Shown here: piece after piece, positions 16,909 to 26,546 of the stretch | Layout: the number at the start of each line of letters is the position of its first letter | How positions within the stretch are numbered: position 1 is the stretch's first letter | Source of the DNA: an uncultured Clostridia bacterium | Lineage (GTDB): Bacteria; Bacillota; Clostridia; Saccharofermentanales; Saccharofermentanaceae | Reading direction: 5' to 3' | NCBI GenBank assembly: GCA_947167045.1 | Contig: CAMVGO010000013.1 | Coordinates: 1 to 51,896, forward strand | DNA length: 51,896 nt | The notes under the pieces: model-generated | What the model saw: only the letters and a program-made list of their open reading frames with translations | What the model was told of the DNA's origin: nothing | Databases searched by the model: none | Made by a program: the position numbers and the translations under genes

Positions 16909-19900
16909 TCAGCAGTCTTCTCTGCGTCTTTTTCTCGAGAGTATCAGCGTGATCGCAAATCCTGCGGAGATCGCGAGGATGATGCCTGCGCTGACGTCAA
17001 TGTCTGAGTCGACGCCTGTAGGAATGAGACCTGCACGTGAGTTGATGAAGAGCACTCTCGAATGATCAGTCGTGTTGCCCGTGACGACACCGGTGTTGCC
17101 GGTAAATTTTCCGTCGCGGTAACCCTTGCTCAGATATGTTCCCGGATTCTCCGTGACCTTGAACTTTGTGCCGTCATCGAGGTTGGTGAAGACTATGTTA
17201 TCGCCGTGTCCGAGCTCGAAATTTATAATGCCGTTGTCAGATGCGGTAAGTACGACTTCCTGCTGCGTTCCGTTGTTCTTCTTGTAATAAACAGTTCCGG
17301 TGTAAGGCTGGTTTGCAGATGTCTTCAGTTCGACCGTCATCTGGAATACGTCATCCATATTGGCGAAATTGCCTTCGATCTGCTTCGAGACAATGAGTCC
17401 GGCCTGTACGGGATAGTTGTAGATCAGCAGTGTGTAAAGAACTCTGTCTTCTTCGACATGCTCGTCGACCATTACTTCAGGGTGAGTTGCATTGAGCCTG
17501 ATGTCGCCGGTTTCCGTAACGGTGAACAGGATGTAGTAGTTGAGACCCTGGTGCGTCGTCGGGGTGCCCGTTTCCCTGAGCTCGTATGTTCCCGGAGCGA
17601 GCGTGGAGTTGATCCTCGGAACGATACCATTGCTGTCCGTAACGAGGTGTTCGTAACCCGGAATAGGCTGGAAGTCTACGACCGTGACACCGCCGACGGT
17701 CTTCTGCTTGTGTAATGCGAACTCGACGCCTTCAACAGGTTCGTTGGTGAGCCTGTCCTTCTTGGAGATGGTGAAGTCGTATCTGATGTTGATTATCGTT
17801 ACGGAAGGATCTGTCGGGCCCTTTACATAAGTGAATCTGTCCTTGTCGATCGAAGCAGTGGAAGGATCCGGTGTGACCGTGATCGTTCCGTCATTATTCA
17901 TCCTGATGGTGACGGGTTTCTTGATTCCCGTATATCCCGAAGGCGATTTGATCTCTGAAAGCGTATAATCGATGCCCTTTCTCAGATATGCGATGGTAAC
18001 GAAGCCGTCATCATCGGATTCAAATGTTCCGATCAGTGTTCCTTCGTCATCACGAAGCTCGAAACGTGCTCCCGCAATAGGATACAAATTGCCGTCGGAT
18101 GCCCTGTAGACTTTATTTATCGTTATACCGTCACGCTTATTTACGATATTCTCGATACGCATGTTGTTGATGATGTCCGGATTATCATCATAGTCGACAG
18201 TGTAACTTCCGGCATAGCTGATATTCTCGCCCTTGAGCTTGGAGTTGAGCGTGATCTCATCTCCTTCAGCGGCAGGAGTTATGCTTGTGTAGGATGTGAC
18301 CTGGCCTGTAGTGGTATCGACCACAGGATCTTCTACCACAACTTCTCTTACATGGTAATCCTGCAGGGTAAGTCCGGCATCAAGAGTCTCGAAGTACCAA
18401 TATAATGTATTCTTCTTGAATTTAAGCTGATATACGGTATCGTTGACCAATACTTCATTTCCTGTTGAAGCATCGTCCTTATATACCGCGAAATATGTGT
18501 TGTCTCTTTCAGATACAAACTGCTCGTCGGTCCATTCCTTGTAGATACGGATTCCGTAACCCTTGATGTTATGGACTTCAACATACGGATCTTCCCCTGC
18601 GATGATGGTGCTCGGCGTCTCAGTGTCTTTAGAGGTCTCGAGGTAATCACTTGTGTTAGTGACGTCGTCATAGATCATATACTTGTATCTTGAATAACCA
18701 TCAGGGATTTCTTCGTATCTCTCCTCAACCTTGTATTTTGTTCCTGCCAGAAGTTCCCTGACCTCAACAGTATAGAAGGCGGGGATCTTGGAGATCGAAC
18801 CGTACATTGATGTCGTGAAGCGAGCCAGTCTCTTCTCCTGATCGGTCAGTTCAGAATAATCCGTGACACCGGCTCTTATCGGAACAAAGCTCTGGGTAGC
18901 AGAATCCCATTTGCAGTATACGCCGTCCGGATCCTTAACATGATATGTATACATGTTCGCCAGTTCGAGCTCATTGTACGTTTCATGCTCGGTAGCAAGA
19001 TACAGACGGAAGTTGAAAGGTGTCGTATCGTTTGTCAGCAACGCACCGCCCTGTTCGTCCCAGAGTATCTTTTTGAATGTCAGCGTTCTGAGTGCATCCT
19101 GATCGACCTCGTTGACGTATTTAACGCTCGTACGGGTCTTTGCGGAAGCAGCTTCAGTCGCAAAGTCATATCTGGTATACCCGTCAACGCAGGGAGTGGG
19201 AGTCGCGGACGGGAGAAGGGTCTCGTTGGCGTAGACATTCTCAAAGACATCCTTATCAACACCGCATTCCACTATATAATACTCAATCGTTTCATCCGGG
19301 AGTTTGATCTCGCATGCCTCACCAGGTTCGAGGAAGAAAACGTCGTTATAAAGCTGTCCGTCGATATAGTATTCATGCTTATACTTGACATCCTCATCCG
19401 TGCCTCTGTATACGACGTAGATATGCTGATAAGAATCCGTAAGTCTCTTGAAAGGCTCGTCATCCTTGTCCTTATACCAGATCTGATAAGGGAACTCTGC
19501 ATTGAATCTCTCGACATCCTCGACACCTGTAAGATCTTTACTGAGGATAACGGTTCCGGGCTTGACTGAGGACTGGTTGAATCTCATCAGAAGGTTGGAA
19601 GCACCTGCGCCTCTTTCCATGTAGAAGATCTTCATGTCGTGAGGTGTGTATTCCTTAAATACATATTGTCCGGCAGAATTCTGCTCGAATATTTCATTCA
19701 ATTTTGTATTTATATCCTGTTCGGAAAGACCTCTGGCTTGATAGTTTGCTTTGAAGATGTCATACAGCGAAGTAACTGTGATATCGCCTGTCTGAGGTGT
19801 GCCTTGACGGCCTTTGGTCTGTACCTTGACTTCACCGGTTGAATAGTTGATTGATCCAAACAGAGCGCTGTGGATACCGCCGAGGTCGATGACGAGTTCT

Positions 19901-22900
19901 CCGTCAACATAGAGCCAGAAGTCATCGTCTCCGGTGAATTCATATATGATGTCATGTCCCCAGTCGTCATGTCCGTCCGGTGTCTGTACAAACGATGTCG
20001 AAAGCTCCAGACCAAAATGGTAGTTAGGATTTTTAGCAGCTAAATGCAGATGCTCATATTTACGCGGGTTGCTGCTCGGGAGTCTTTCCTGAAGAGCGGA
20101 GTAGATGTTTTCCGGGTTAAGGGATGAATATACGCCCGCGGTGATATCATCAAAAGGCAGGAACTGACCGTGCTGCATTGTAATAGCCTGCTTTGAATCT
20201 GCCGTTCCCAATTCCTGATATACGGTGAAATCATTGTCATTGTCATTTGCGAGTGTGGCGAAATTCTGTGTGCTGTCGTAAACAAAATAACCGGAAGTAT
20301 TGTATATCGATTGTATGAAGAGATGGTTGACCTCTCTTGTTTTGGAAGGATCATAGAGTTCCACTAACGAATGTCCCTGGTTGGCGCCCTGCATTACGGT
20401 TGGGTAACCGTCGTTGCCAAGCTTTGTTGACAGCAATCCCTGCTGGGGATCGGCATTTAAGCCACCTTCACTGCTTCCGAGGAAAGTGCTTTGTTCACCG
20501 GTTTGTCCAATTGCGCTGAGTGCATCAAAGTCGATGATCTTCATGGTAATACCGTACTTGGTGTTATCGACGGTTGCTACCGGATGGAGCTGATCTTCGT
20601 ATGTTGTTTCTTTAATGATGGCAAAATAGAAATCCGTTGATTCACTGGAAGGAACAGTCTCGGTATAAGGATAGGAGATGATCTTCATATGATTCGGATC
20701 AGACATATCCGTTCTGATTCCTGCATATGCATAATTGTCGTCATCCCATGCAACGATAGGCGTGTAATACTTGTTTAAACGTCTGCCGTTCATGTTGATT
20801 CCGATTATATCGTCACCGAGAGCCTCACTGCTTGACGGATTGGGTCTTATATATTTTTCTGAATATTCATTATATAGTTCGTAATAGTAGTTTTCCTTGC
20901 CCTCATCGTTATAGTAGATCGTAAGATCCCATAACAGAGTGTTGATTCTGTCGTCGAGCCACTGGATCTCATCGCCGTCTTCATAGCACTCATAGAGGGA
21001 ACCATCGTGGTCAACGGCATAGAATCTGTATTTCTTTTGGCTTTCATCCCAGACACGGGTATAGACGATGACTCTGTCACCGTTATGGAGCTGGAAGTCG
21101 CTCGTATCCGATACACTGATCTTCCGGGCGGAATAAGGCAATACATACTGATTGGTCAATTCTGCCAGTTCCACAAGATTGAGCCATTTATTTGACGAGT
21201 TTACCGAACTGCTTATAATGCTGAAGCCGAGACTCGGATCACCTGAATATTCCAGGGCTTTTCCGTCAGCTACAAGGGATATCTTTCCGGCATTATCACC
21301 TGTTCCAGGAACGACCTGTATCGCTTGCGGAGTGCTCGATATGCTGAGTCCGTTGGTATCTATATGCAGATATTTAGCGGCACCGTTTATCTCCGTAAGC
21401 AGATAGTATTTGTCATCTTCTTTCCATTCAAATGTCCACATCGGTATGTCGGAGTTGTTGGGAACGAAGATCTTATCACTATGATTGGATTCTTTTGTAA
21501 GTACAGGCAATGTAAGGGCATCAAGTGAATTCATGTGGGTAGAGTCTGTCATCAGACCCTTTCCGGACACACCACCGTTGTAAGAGATCAAGCCATATGT
21601 ACAACCGTCAAGATCGTAAGGATCCTCAACTACTGCGGTGCTGTCGTACCACCAGAAAGTCAATTTCGAGTCAGCATTATTCTGATCATAAGCAGCAAAG
21701 GTCTGACCATTGGTGCCGCCCTGTTTGTTGATGTAATACGACGAACCCAGAGCAGTAAACTGTGCATTACTGCAACCAACTGTAAATTTCGTTGCCGAAC
21801 TGAGGTTTGTCACCAATGACAAACTGTTGCCGCTCTGTCTTATATATTTGGGTGTTCCACTGACTACCGTATAGATATAGTACTGATTGGCTGTTCCAGT
21901 AGACTCGAATACATAAGGCGCAGCATCAGTAGTGGGGCAGTTTGCCGATGTGGAAAGTGACCTGACAATACCGCTTCTTGTCCCGCTAAATACTAAATCA
22001 CTATTAGTCATGTAATAGTTGGTGGAATTACTGCCGATATAGATCTCGTTTACATGCGCAGCAAACTCGGTCATATCTTGTATCCTGTGCCAGTTAGCTG
22101 CAGAATTGCCTGCTGTAGGTCCTGCAACGATCGCATAAGCAGAGAATCCGTCTGCATCGAAGGTTACTTCGGTGCCGTCACCGTTCTCCGCATCCTGGAC
22201 ATCGAGCGTGTTTACTACCGTTGCTTCCGAATCATCGCTGATATGAACGACGTTTACTTCGTCCTCGAGTGATTCGGAGAGCATGATCTTGACGGAAACC
22301 GATGTTCCTTCAAGAGGTTCATACTCGACACCGTCCTTCATAAGGCAGATGTCGAAGAATCTGACGCGGTTTATCTCAACATCGCTGAGAGCTTCTGCTG
22401 TCAGATCCATATATTCATCATAAGTATTGCCTTCGACTATCTCGCTCGCGATGAGCTCGCAGTCTTCAGAAATACCTGTTTCAGGTCCGTACGAAGCGGT
22501 TACCGTGTAACCGTCGCCTTCGAAGGTCTTTGTCGTGAGTTCTGTCTCCGTGACCGCAGTTGTCGTTTCTTCTGTGGCCGTGGTCTCATCTGCAGTTGTT
22601 TCTTCCGATGTTGTCGCTTCCGAAGAGGTTTCCGTCGCTTCCGCGGTCGTTTCACCGGTCACCTCACCTGTTGTCTCATCAGTCAGAGGCTCTGTTGCCT
22701 CGGTTTCTTCCTGAGCAGTAGCTTCTGTCTCTTCGATCGTCGTGTCAGGTTCGAGAGAATCATTTACTTCCTTAAGCACCGTCATTCCGGACGAGGTCAC
22801 CATGTTACCGAGAACAAGGATCAGGGCGATCGTGCGGCGCCAGCCGCGGGATCCGGTAAATCCTTTGAACTTAGCAAACAGGGAGGCTATGAAATCATGG

Positions 22901-22920
22901 AAAAAGTTGTCGTTAAGCAT
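16909..22920 (-). CDS. Giant sortase-anchored adhesin with fibro-slime and Cna-B-like domains
   Basis: 2003 residues, the last gene of the pilus operon, overlapping the preceding pilin gene by 8 bp. An N-terminal signal/membrane helix (about 29-48) is followed by a Thr/Glu-rich stalk (about 58-120). Around 985-1035 is a fibro-slime/PA14-like signature (FTGDDDFWLYVDGELVIDL followed by GGIH). From about 1270 onward come repeated Cna-B/SpaA-like beta domains (starts near TFKKILW, IRIYKEW, ITINKVYR, FTISKKDR and LIVSKQIEG) with E-containing motifs such as YTLSEIKSPSGYTG, which usually make isopeptide cross-links. The C-terminus has a sorting signal, LIPTGV, a hydrophobic helix and RKRRRE. It is probably the pilus tip or a stand-alone wall adhesin for host cells or plant fibre; the ligand is unknown. 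Confidence 0.88.
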   Translation of the reverse strand: MLNDNFFHDFIASLFAKFKGFTGSRGWRRTIALILVLGNMVTSSGMTVLKEVNDSLEPDTTIEETEATAQEETEATEPLTDETTGEVTGETTAEATETSSEATTSEETTADETTATEETTTAVTETELTTKTFEGDGYTVTASYGPETGISEDCELIASEIVEGNTYDEYMDLTAEALSDVEINRVRFFDICLMKDGVEYEPLEGTSVSVKIMLSESLEDEVNVVHISDDSEATVVNTLDVQDAENGDGTEVTFDADGFSAYAIVAGPTAGNSAANWHRIQDMTEFAAHVNEIYIGSNSTNYYMTNSDLVFSGTRSGIVRSLSTSANCPTTDAAPYVFESTGTANQYYIYTVVSGTPKYIRQSGNSLSLVTNLSSATKFTVGCSNAQFTALGSSYYINKQGGTNGQTFAAYDQNNADSKLTFWWYDSTAVVEDPYDLDGCTYGLISYNGGVSGKGLMTDSTHMNSLDALTLPVLTKESNHSDKIFVPNNSDIPMWTFEWKEDDKYYLLTEINGAAKYLHIDTNGLSISSTPQAIQVVPGTGDNAGKISLVADGKALEYSGDPSLGFSIISSSVNSSNKWLNLVELAELTNQYVLPYSARKISVSDTSDFQLHNGDRVIVYTRVWDESQKKYRFYAVDHDGSLYECYEDGDEIQWLDDRINTLLWDLTIYYNDEGKENYYYELYNEYSEKYIRPNPSSSEALGDDIIGINMNGRRLNKYYTPIVAWDDDNYAYAGIRTDMSDPNHMKIISYPYTETVPSSESTDFYFAIIKETTYEDQLHPVATVDNTKYGITMKIIDFDALSAIGQTGEQSTFLGSSEGGLNADPQQGLLSTKLGNDGYPTVMQGANQGHSLVELYDPSKTREVNHLFIQSIYNTSGYFVYDSTQNFATLANDNDNDFTVYQELGTADSKQAITMQHGQFLPFDDITAGVYSSLNPENIYSALQERLPSSNPRKYEHLHLAAKNPNYHFGLELSTSFVQTPDGHDDWGHDIIYEFTGDDDFWLYVDGELVIDLGGIHSALFGSINYSTGEVKVQTKGRQGTPQTGDITVTSLYDIFKANYQARGLSEQDINTKLNEIFEQNSAGQYVFKEYTPHDMKIFYMERGAGASNLLMRFNQSSVKPGTVILSKDLTGVEDVERFNAEFPYQIWYKDKDDEPFKRLTDSYQHIYVVYRGTDEDVKYKHEYYIDGQLYNDVFFLEPGEACEIKLPDETIEYYIVECGVDKDVFENVYANETLLPSATPTPCVDGYTRYDFATEAASAKTRTSVKYVNEVDQDALRTLTFKKILWDEQGGALLTNDTTPFNFRLYLATEHETYNELELANMYTYHVKDPDGVYCKWDSATQSFVPIRAGVTDYSELTDQEKRLARFTTSMYGSISKIPAFYTVEVRELLAGTKYKVEERYEEIPDGYSRYKYMIYDDVTNTSDYLETSKDTETPSTIIAGEDPYVEVHNIKGYGIRIYKEWTDEQFVSERDNTYFAVYKDDASTGNEVLVNDTVYQLKFKKNTLYWYFETLDAGLTLQDYHVREVVVEDPVVDTTTGQVTSYTSITPAAEGDEITLNSKLKGENISYAGSYTVDYDDNPDIINNMRIENIVNKRDGITINKVYRASDGNLYPIAGARFELRDDEGTLIGTFESDDDGFVTIAYLRKGIDYTLSEIKSPSGYTGIKKPVTIRMNNDGTITVTPDPSTASIDKDRFTYVKGPTDPSVTIINIRYDFTISKKDRLTNEPVEGVEFALHKQKTVGGVTVVDFQPIPGYEHLVTDSNGIVPRINSTLAPGTYELRETGTPTTHQGLNYYILFTVTETGDIRLNATHPEVMVDEHVEEDRVLYTLLIYNYPVQAGLIVSKQIEGNFANMDDVFQMTVELKTSANQPYTGTVYYKKNNGTQQEVVLTASDNGIINFELGHGDNIVFTNLDDGTKFKVTENPGTYLSKGYRDGKFTGNTGVVTGNTTDHSRVLFINSRAGLIPTGVDSDIDVSAGIILAISAGFAITLILSRKRRREDC

Positions 22921-23521
22921 TTTCCGCCTCCCTTCTCTTTCTTTGAACAGCGAGGAGCATTGCTGTACCGGAAGAAAGCAGTATTACCGCGATCAAGGTA
23001 TTCAGTGTGCCGTTTTCGCCCGTCGCAACAATGGGTGTGAGGGGCTTTATCGCGCTGTTTGCAAAATCCACTGATGTCGGCTTTACCATGTCGTCCTTCG
23101 AGAGGATGATCTGATATTGGAGCTTTCCGTTCCCGTCATCGGTGACATAGATCGTGACCATATAGACCGTGTCGTCATAGATTATGTTGCTGTCCGTGCC
23201 GGCTTTCTCATAGACCTTGTAGCGGTATGTGCCGGGCTCTTTGACGACTATCTTGAAAGTATTTGTGCCTGAACCGTCGATGGTGATCAGTTCTTCTTTT
23301 GCAGATGGGACATTTCCGTCGAGCTTTTCGATCACGAATTCGTAGATCTTTTCAGCGGAGCGTCCTGAAATCTCGCAGTTGACAGGCACGGGTACCTCGA
23401 GAGGTGTGTAGTCGAACGCTGCCAATGCGTTTGAGAAACATACAGCGAGCATCACACTTGCGGCCGTTATGACCGTCAGTGCTCTTGTCAAAGATCTGAT
23501 TGTCTTTGCAAATACTCTCAC
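22913..23521 (-). CDS. Minor pilin, FctA/FctB-like
   Basis: 202 residues. Signal peptide about 1-34, one FctA-type beta domain (about 40-150) with the family stretch VVKEPGTYRYKVYE and MVTIYVTDD, then the sorting signal IVATGE, a hydrophobic helix and KRKRRE. The motif differs from canonical LPxTG and from the IPTG motifs of its two partners. Its small size fits a basal or minor pilin. It sits between the sortase and the adhesin, and its stop overlaps the adhesin start. Confidence 0.86.
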   Translation of the reverse strand: MRVFAKTIRSLTRALTVITAASVMLAVCFSNALAAFDYTPLEVPVPVNCEISGRSAEKIYEFVIEKLDGNVPSAKEELITIDGSGTNTFKIVVKEPGTYRYKVYEKAGTDSNIIYDDTVYMVTIYVTDDGNGKLQYQIILSKDDMVKPTSVDFANSAIKPLTPIVATGENGTLNTLIAVILLSSGTAMLLAVQRKRREAENA

Positions 23522-23537
23522 TTGCTGTCTCTCTTTC

Positions 23538-24233
23538 TTATGTTCCTAATAAGTACGCAAACACGACTATCCTTTTTGTTGAAGCGTCGCCCGCGCATGT
23601 CGACAGACATATGATTCGTTCCTGTCTGTCCATCGAAAGCTCTCTGAAGTATTCCTGAAGAAGCTCGTATTTATCAGGCTCGAAAACATATTCATCCTTT
23701 GCATCCGCCGACATCGCATAGAACACTTCAAGTTCATACGATGTCTTTCCGTCCCGTCCCACGAGCAGTTTGCCGTGTGTGTGGGAGGCGAGGAAGGAAG
23801 GATCGAGGTAGTCGTCCAACGCACCGAACATCATCTTGTATTCCATATGGTGTCCGTAGATCACGGAGTAGGGGTCCGTGAAATCGCCTGCGTTGCGGCT
23901 GTCCAGGAATATGCTTCCCGACAATGAATAGTTTCCGAACGGATCCGTATTCAGATACTCTATGTTCGAACTGCCCTGCATTACCGGGTAGTCAACGGAC
24001 GTATCATCCAAAGTGATCCATCCGACCATATCATCCGTTATCGTTGCTGCCTGAACATCGGTTACCTGATTATCAGGATCCGGCTTGAAGTTCAGATAGT
24101 TCCTGTCCGTCGCATGATCGTAAACATACAGTGTGTCGTACAATGCATAACTTACGACCAGGAGAGCGGCAACGAAGATCGCCAGCATGACACGGTCATA
24201 GATACGATTCATCGTCATCCAGAACTTCTTCAT
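23538..24233 (-). CDS. Class B sortase, pilus assembly
   Basis: 231 residues. One N-terminal membrane helix (about 13-32), then the sortase barrel. The catalytic set is complete: His128 in YGHHM, Cys213 in LSTCAGD and Arg221 in STKRIVVF. The YGHHM and helix-rich N-terminus place it in class B, the class used in FCT-type pili rather than the class C enzymes of most pilus islands. It would cut between Thr and Gly of the sorting motifs and join pilins to each other. It is flanked by its likely substrates and is the only sortase in the window. Confidence 0.92.
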   Translation of the reverse strand: MKKFWMTMNRIYDRVMLAIFVAALLVVSYALYDTLYVYDHATDRNYLNFKPDPDNQVTDVQAATITDDMVGWITLDDTSVDYPVMQGSSNIEYLNTDPFGNYSLSGSIFLDSRNAGDFTDPYSVIYGHHMEYKMMFGALDDYLDPSFLASHTHGKLLVGRDGKTSYELEVFYAMSADAKDEYVFEPDKYELLQEYFRELSMDRQERIICLSTCAGDASTKRIVVFAYLLGT

Positions 24234-24254
24234 ACAAAGAGCGTTCCGGAATTA

Positions 24255-25568
24255 TTACTGGTTTTCTGTCTCGAGTTCTTCGCTCTCTCTGCGCTTAACG
24301 CTCATGACTGCGAAGAAGATAATGCCTGCAACAACAACGAAGGCAATGCCTGCAACAGGTGCGATCTTAAGGAGAACGCCTGTAGGGATGATGCCTTGCT
24401 TGTCGTTTGTGTAACCTGTGTGGATGTTTGCATTTGTGATGGTTCCGTTTACATTGTCGGACAAAGCGTCGAATCCGTCAGTTGCAGTTCCCGTTGAAGC
24501 ATCTTTATCCCAGTTCAATGTTGAAAGGGATTCTACGATACCTGCTGTAGAGGTATAGCCTTCTGCAGCCTCCGTAAGAGCATAAACTGTGTTTACAGCA
24601 AGACCGGAAACGGTGATGTACTGACCATCCTGGAGATAGAAATCAGTTGCTACAGCTGTATTTGCCGTAAGATCGATCGTCTGAACGTTGTCTCCTGATA
24701 CTGTTGTGGCATCATTGGCAACAACGGAAGGGTCGGCATTAGAGATATCGACTGTAGCTGTGCCTGCAACGGGTGAAGTTAATGTCAGAGTGAGTTTAAA
24801 ATACTTGTCTCTTGAACCCTGGTTGCCTGTTACCTCTTTACCGAATGTGATCGTGTAAGAGTCGAAATAGTTAACGATACGGTCTGTCTTTGTAGCGCCG
24901 TCTGCAACATTTGCCTGTGTTGCTGCCGGAGCCTGTACCGGTGTAGCAGCAGTAAGAGCTGCTCCCTGTGTTCCTGTTGCTGCTGACGGCGGAGCTGAGG
25001 TTACAGTGCCGTCATACATAACATAACTTGTAACGATAAGATCCTTAGCATCAGTTGACTGGTCATCCTCAACATATACATCAAGTGTGCGGGTACGGTC
25101 GCCGGATGCTGTAGTCGGATTTGTCGGATCGACATCGTAAACGATTCCTGCAGCGACAGTATTATCTTCAGTAATGATGTAGCGGTATACGCCGGGTTCT
25201 CTAAATGTAATTCCGGAGAAATTAACATCAACTGTTTTCTTGTATGTTGTGTAATCAGCATTGAGCGAAGTTGTTTCTGCCGCGTCTGAAGCTGTGAAAG
25301 AAACGGATGCAGTAGGTGTTCCGACACCCGGATATACCTGAATCGTTGAAGCGGTCGCTGGGATAGCGGTGCCTGCAGCGAAATCATAAGTGAAAGTTAC
25401 CGCCGGTGCCTTCTCGCCATCTTTTACGAGCAGATACTTGTCAAATGACGTGTTCTGTGCGCTGACAGGAGTGTAATTTGTACCTGCTGCGGCTGCGGGC
25501 AGTGCCAGGACGCCTGCGATGAGTGTGGTTACCAGCGCTGCTGATAACAGTTTTGTTGTCTTTTTCAT
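24255..25568 (-). CDS. Major pilin, FctA (T-antigen) type
   Basis: 437 residues. Signal peptide 1-28 ending ALPAAAAG. Two beta domains follow, about 30-205 and 215-385; the first has the FctA pattern FREPGVYRYIITEDN, whose glutamate is the usual catalyst of an intramolecular Lys-Asn isopeptide bond, and LDVYVEDD. The sorting signal is GIIPTGV, then a hydrophobic helix and KRRESEELETENQ. It is very rich in Thr and Ala. It is likely the shaft subunit polymerised by the neighbouring sortase. GAGGAGC is well placed before the start. It has the same arrangement as streptococcal FCT pilus loci, where the SipA-type gene precedes the backbone pilin. Confidence 0.9.
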   Translation of the reverse strand: MKKTTKLLSAALVTTLIAGVLALPAAAAGTNYTPVSAQNTSFDKYLLVKDGEKAPAVTFTYDFAAGTAIPATASTIQVYPGVGTPTASVSFTASDAAETTSLNADYTTYKKTVDVNFSGITFREPGVYRYIITEDNTVAAGIVYDVDPTNPTTASGDRTRTLDVYVEDDQSTDAKDLIVTSYVMYDGTVTSAPPSAATGTQGAALTAATPVQAPAATQANVADGATKTDRIVNYFDSYTITFGKEVTGNQGSRDKYFKLTLTLTSPVAGTATVDISNADPSVVANDATTVSGDNVQTIDLTANTAVATDFYLQDGQYITVSGLAVNTVYALTEAAEGYTSTAGIVESLSTLNWDKDASTGTATDGFDALSDNVNGTITNANIHTGYTNDKQGIIPTGVLLKIAPVAGIAFVVVAGIIFFAVMSVKRRESEELETENQ

Positions 25569-25601
25569 TTTTTGCTCCTCTTAAAAAGTAAAATAATATT
25601 G

Positions 25602-26222
25602 CTAAATCCCGCGCCGGCGGAGGATGATAACGACCTCACCCTCACAGTCGGACTGCGGTATCGCGCCAAAGGTTCTGCTGTCGTTCATGTCGGAACGGTA
25701 ATCATTGAGTATGAATACCGAGTCTTGGGGAACGACATAGGGGAAAGAAATGGATGCACCGTCAGCCGATGTGGGGTAAACGGTGTCTTCGAGGACCTCG
25801 TAGCCGTTGACCATGAGACGCTGATTCATGATCTGCACCTCATCGTCCTCGAAAGCGACGATCCTGCCCATGCGGACTTCTCCATCACGGCGGTAGACGA
25901 TCTCCTGTCCGCCCTGAAGATCAGACAGCTTATAGGTGATAACCAGATCGCCGTCTTTGATCATGGGATAGGAAGAGTTGCCGTGATTTACGTGGATCCC
26001 GACAACGAATACGCATAAGACTGTGACTATGACGGCTGTTACCGCGATCTTGATCAAAAATTCGATCGCGTAATCCGTCGAAGTCTTCTTGCGCTTCTTT
26101 GCCTTTACAGCGGGCTTAACCTCCTGCTGTGCGGCTGTCACCTGTTCCTGACCGTCTATTCTCTTTCTCCTTATTTCGCGCGCGGAGAAGCGCGCATTAA
26201 TAGAAGGGTATAGTTGCCCCAC
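25602..26222 (-). CDS. Signal-peptidase-I-like pilus chaperone (SipA-like), catalytic Lys missing
   Basis: 206 residues if the GTG at 26222 is used; a GTG at 26141 (residue 28) with AGGA 4 nt upstream is an alternative start. A basic cytoplasmic tail is followed by one membrane helix (about 53-76). Family boxes are visible: GNSSYPM (residues 81-87) in the place of GxSMxPT, keeping Ser83; MGRIVA (118-123) in the place of the KRVIG box, so the catalytic lysine is Gly119; and LNDYRSDMNDSRTFG (172-186), which matches the conserved GDNRxxSxDSR box. The streptococcal pilus factor SipA has likewise lost catalytic residues and is needed for pilus polymerisation. The position at the head of the pilus operon agrees with such a role. 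Confidence 0.87.
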   Translation of the reverse strand: MGQLYPSINARFSAREIRRKRIDGQEQVTAAQQEVKPAVKAKKRKKTSTDYAIEFLIKIAVTAVIVTVLCVFVVGIHVNHGNSSYPMIKDGDLVITYKLSDLQGGQEIVYRRDGEVRMGRIVAFEDDEVQIMNQRLMVNGYEVLEDTVYPTSADGASISFPYVVPQDSVFILNDYRSDMNDSRTFGAIPQSDCEGEVVIILRRRGI

Positions 26223-26261
26223 GTTTGCAAATATATCACTTTTTCTTGAAATGTCTATTTT

Positions 26262-26290
26262 TATATAAGAAAGACACTAATTTGACACAA
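26262..26290 (-). promoter_or_regulatory. Probable promoter of the pilus operon
   Basis: On the minus strand TTGTGT (26290-26285) and TATATA (26267-26262) are separated by exactly 17 bp in an AT-rich stretch about 40 bp upstream of the first GTG. A GC-rich hairpin (GCGCGC, loop of 6, GCGCGC; about 26179-26196) lies in the early transcript between the two possible starts. The remaining part of 26291-26546 up to the VWA gene shows no gene; a weak TATACT occurs at 26485-26490. Confidence 0.6.
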
Positions 26291-26546
26291 AAAAATCCTG
26301 AAAATGTAATGATTTTCGCGTTTTCGAGCAGAATTGCCGAAAAGTGCCTAAAACATTGGCTTTGCGGTTTTTGCGCTCCTGAGGTGCGGTCAAAACAGGA
26401 GAAACCGGAACTGTTCCAATTAACTTCCCAAGGACTCTCTGCAAATGTCGCTTGCCAGGCGACCAGTGACGGTGCACGTCCACCTATACTGAACTCAACA
26501 ACCAAACAGCTGCACGGAAAGCAGCGGAAAAACGGAGGAAATAAAG

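Noticed and set aside
18940..19569. Plus-strand open frames inside the adhesin gene
   Set aside because: No start site or recognisable domain; they are shadows of the 2003-residue frame.
26390..26415. CTCCTG/CAGGAG stem as a terminator or riboswitch before the VWA gene
   Set aside because: Only 6 bp with a 14-nt loop and no T-run or conserved core.
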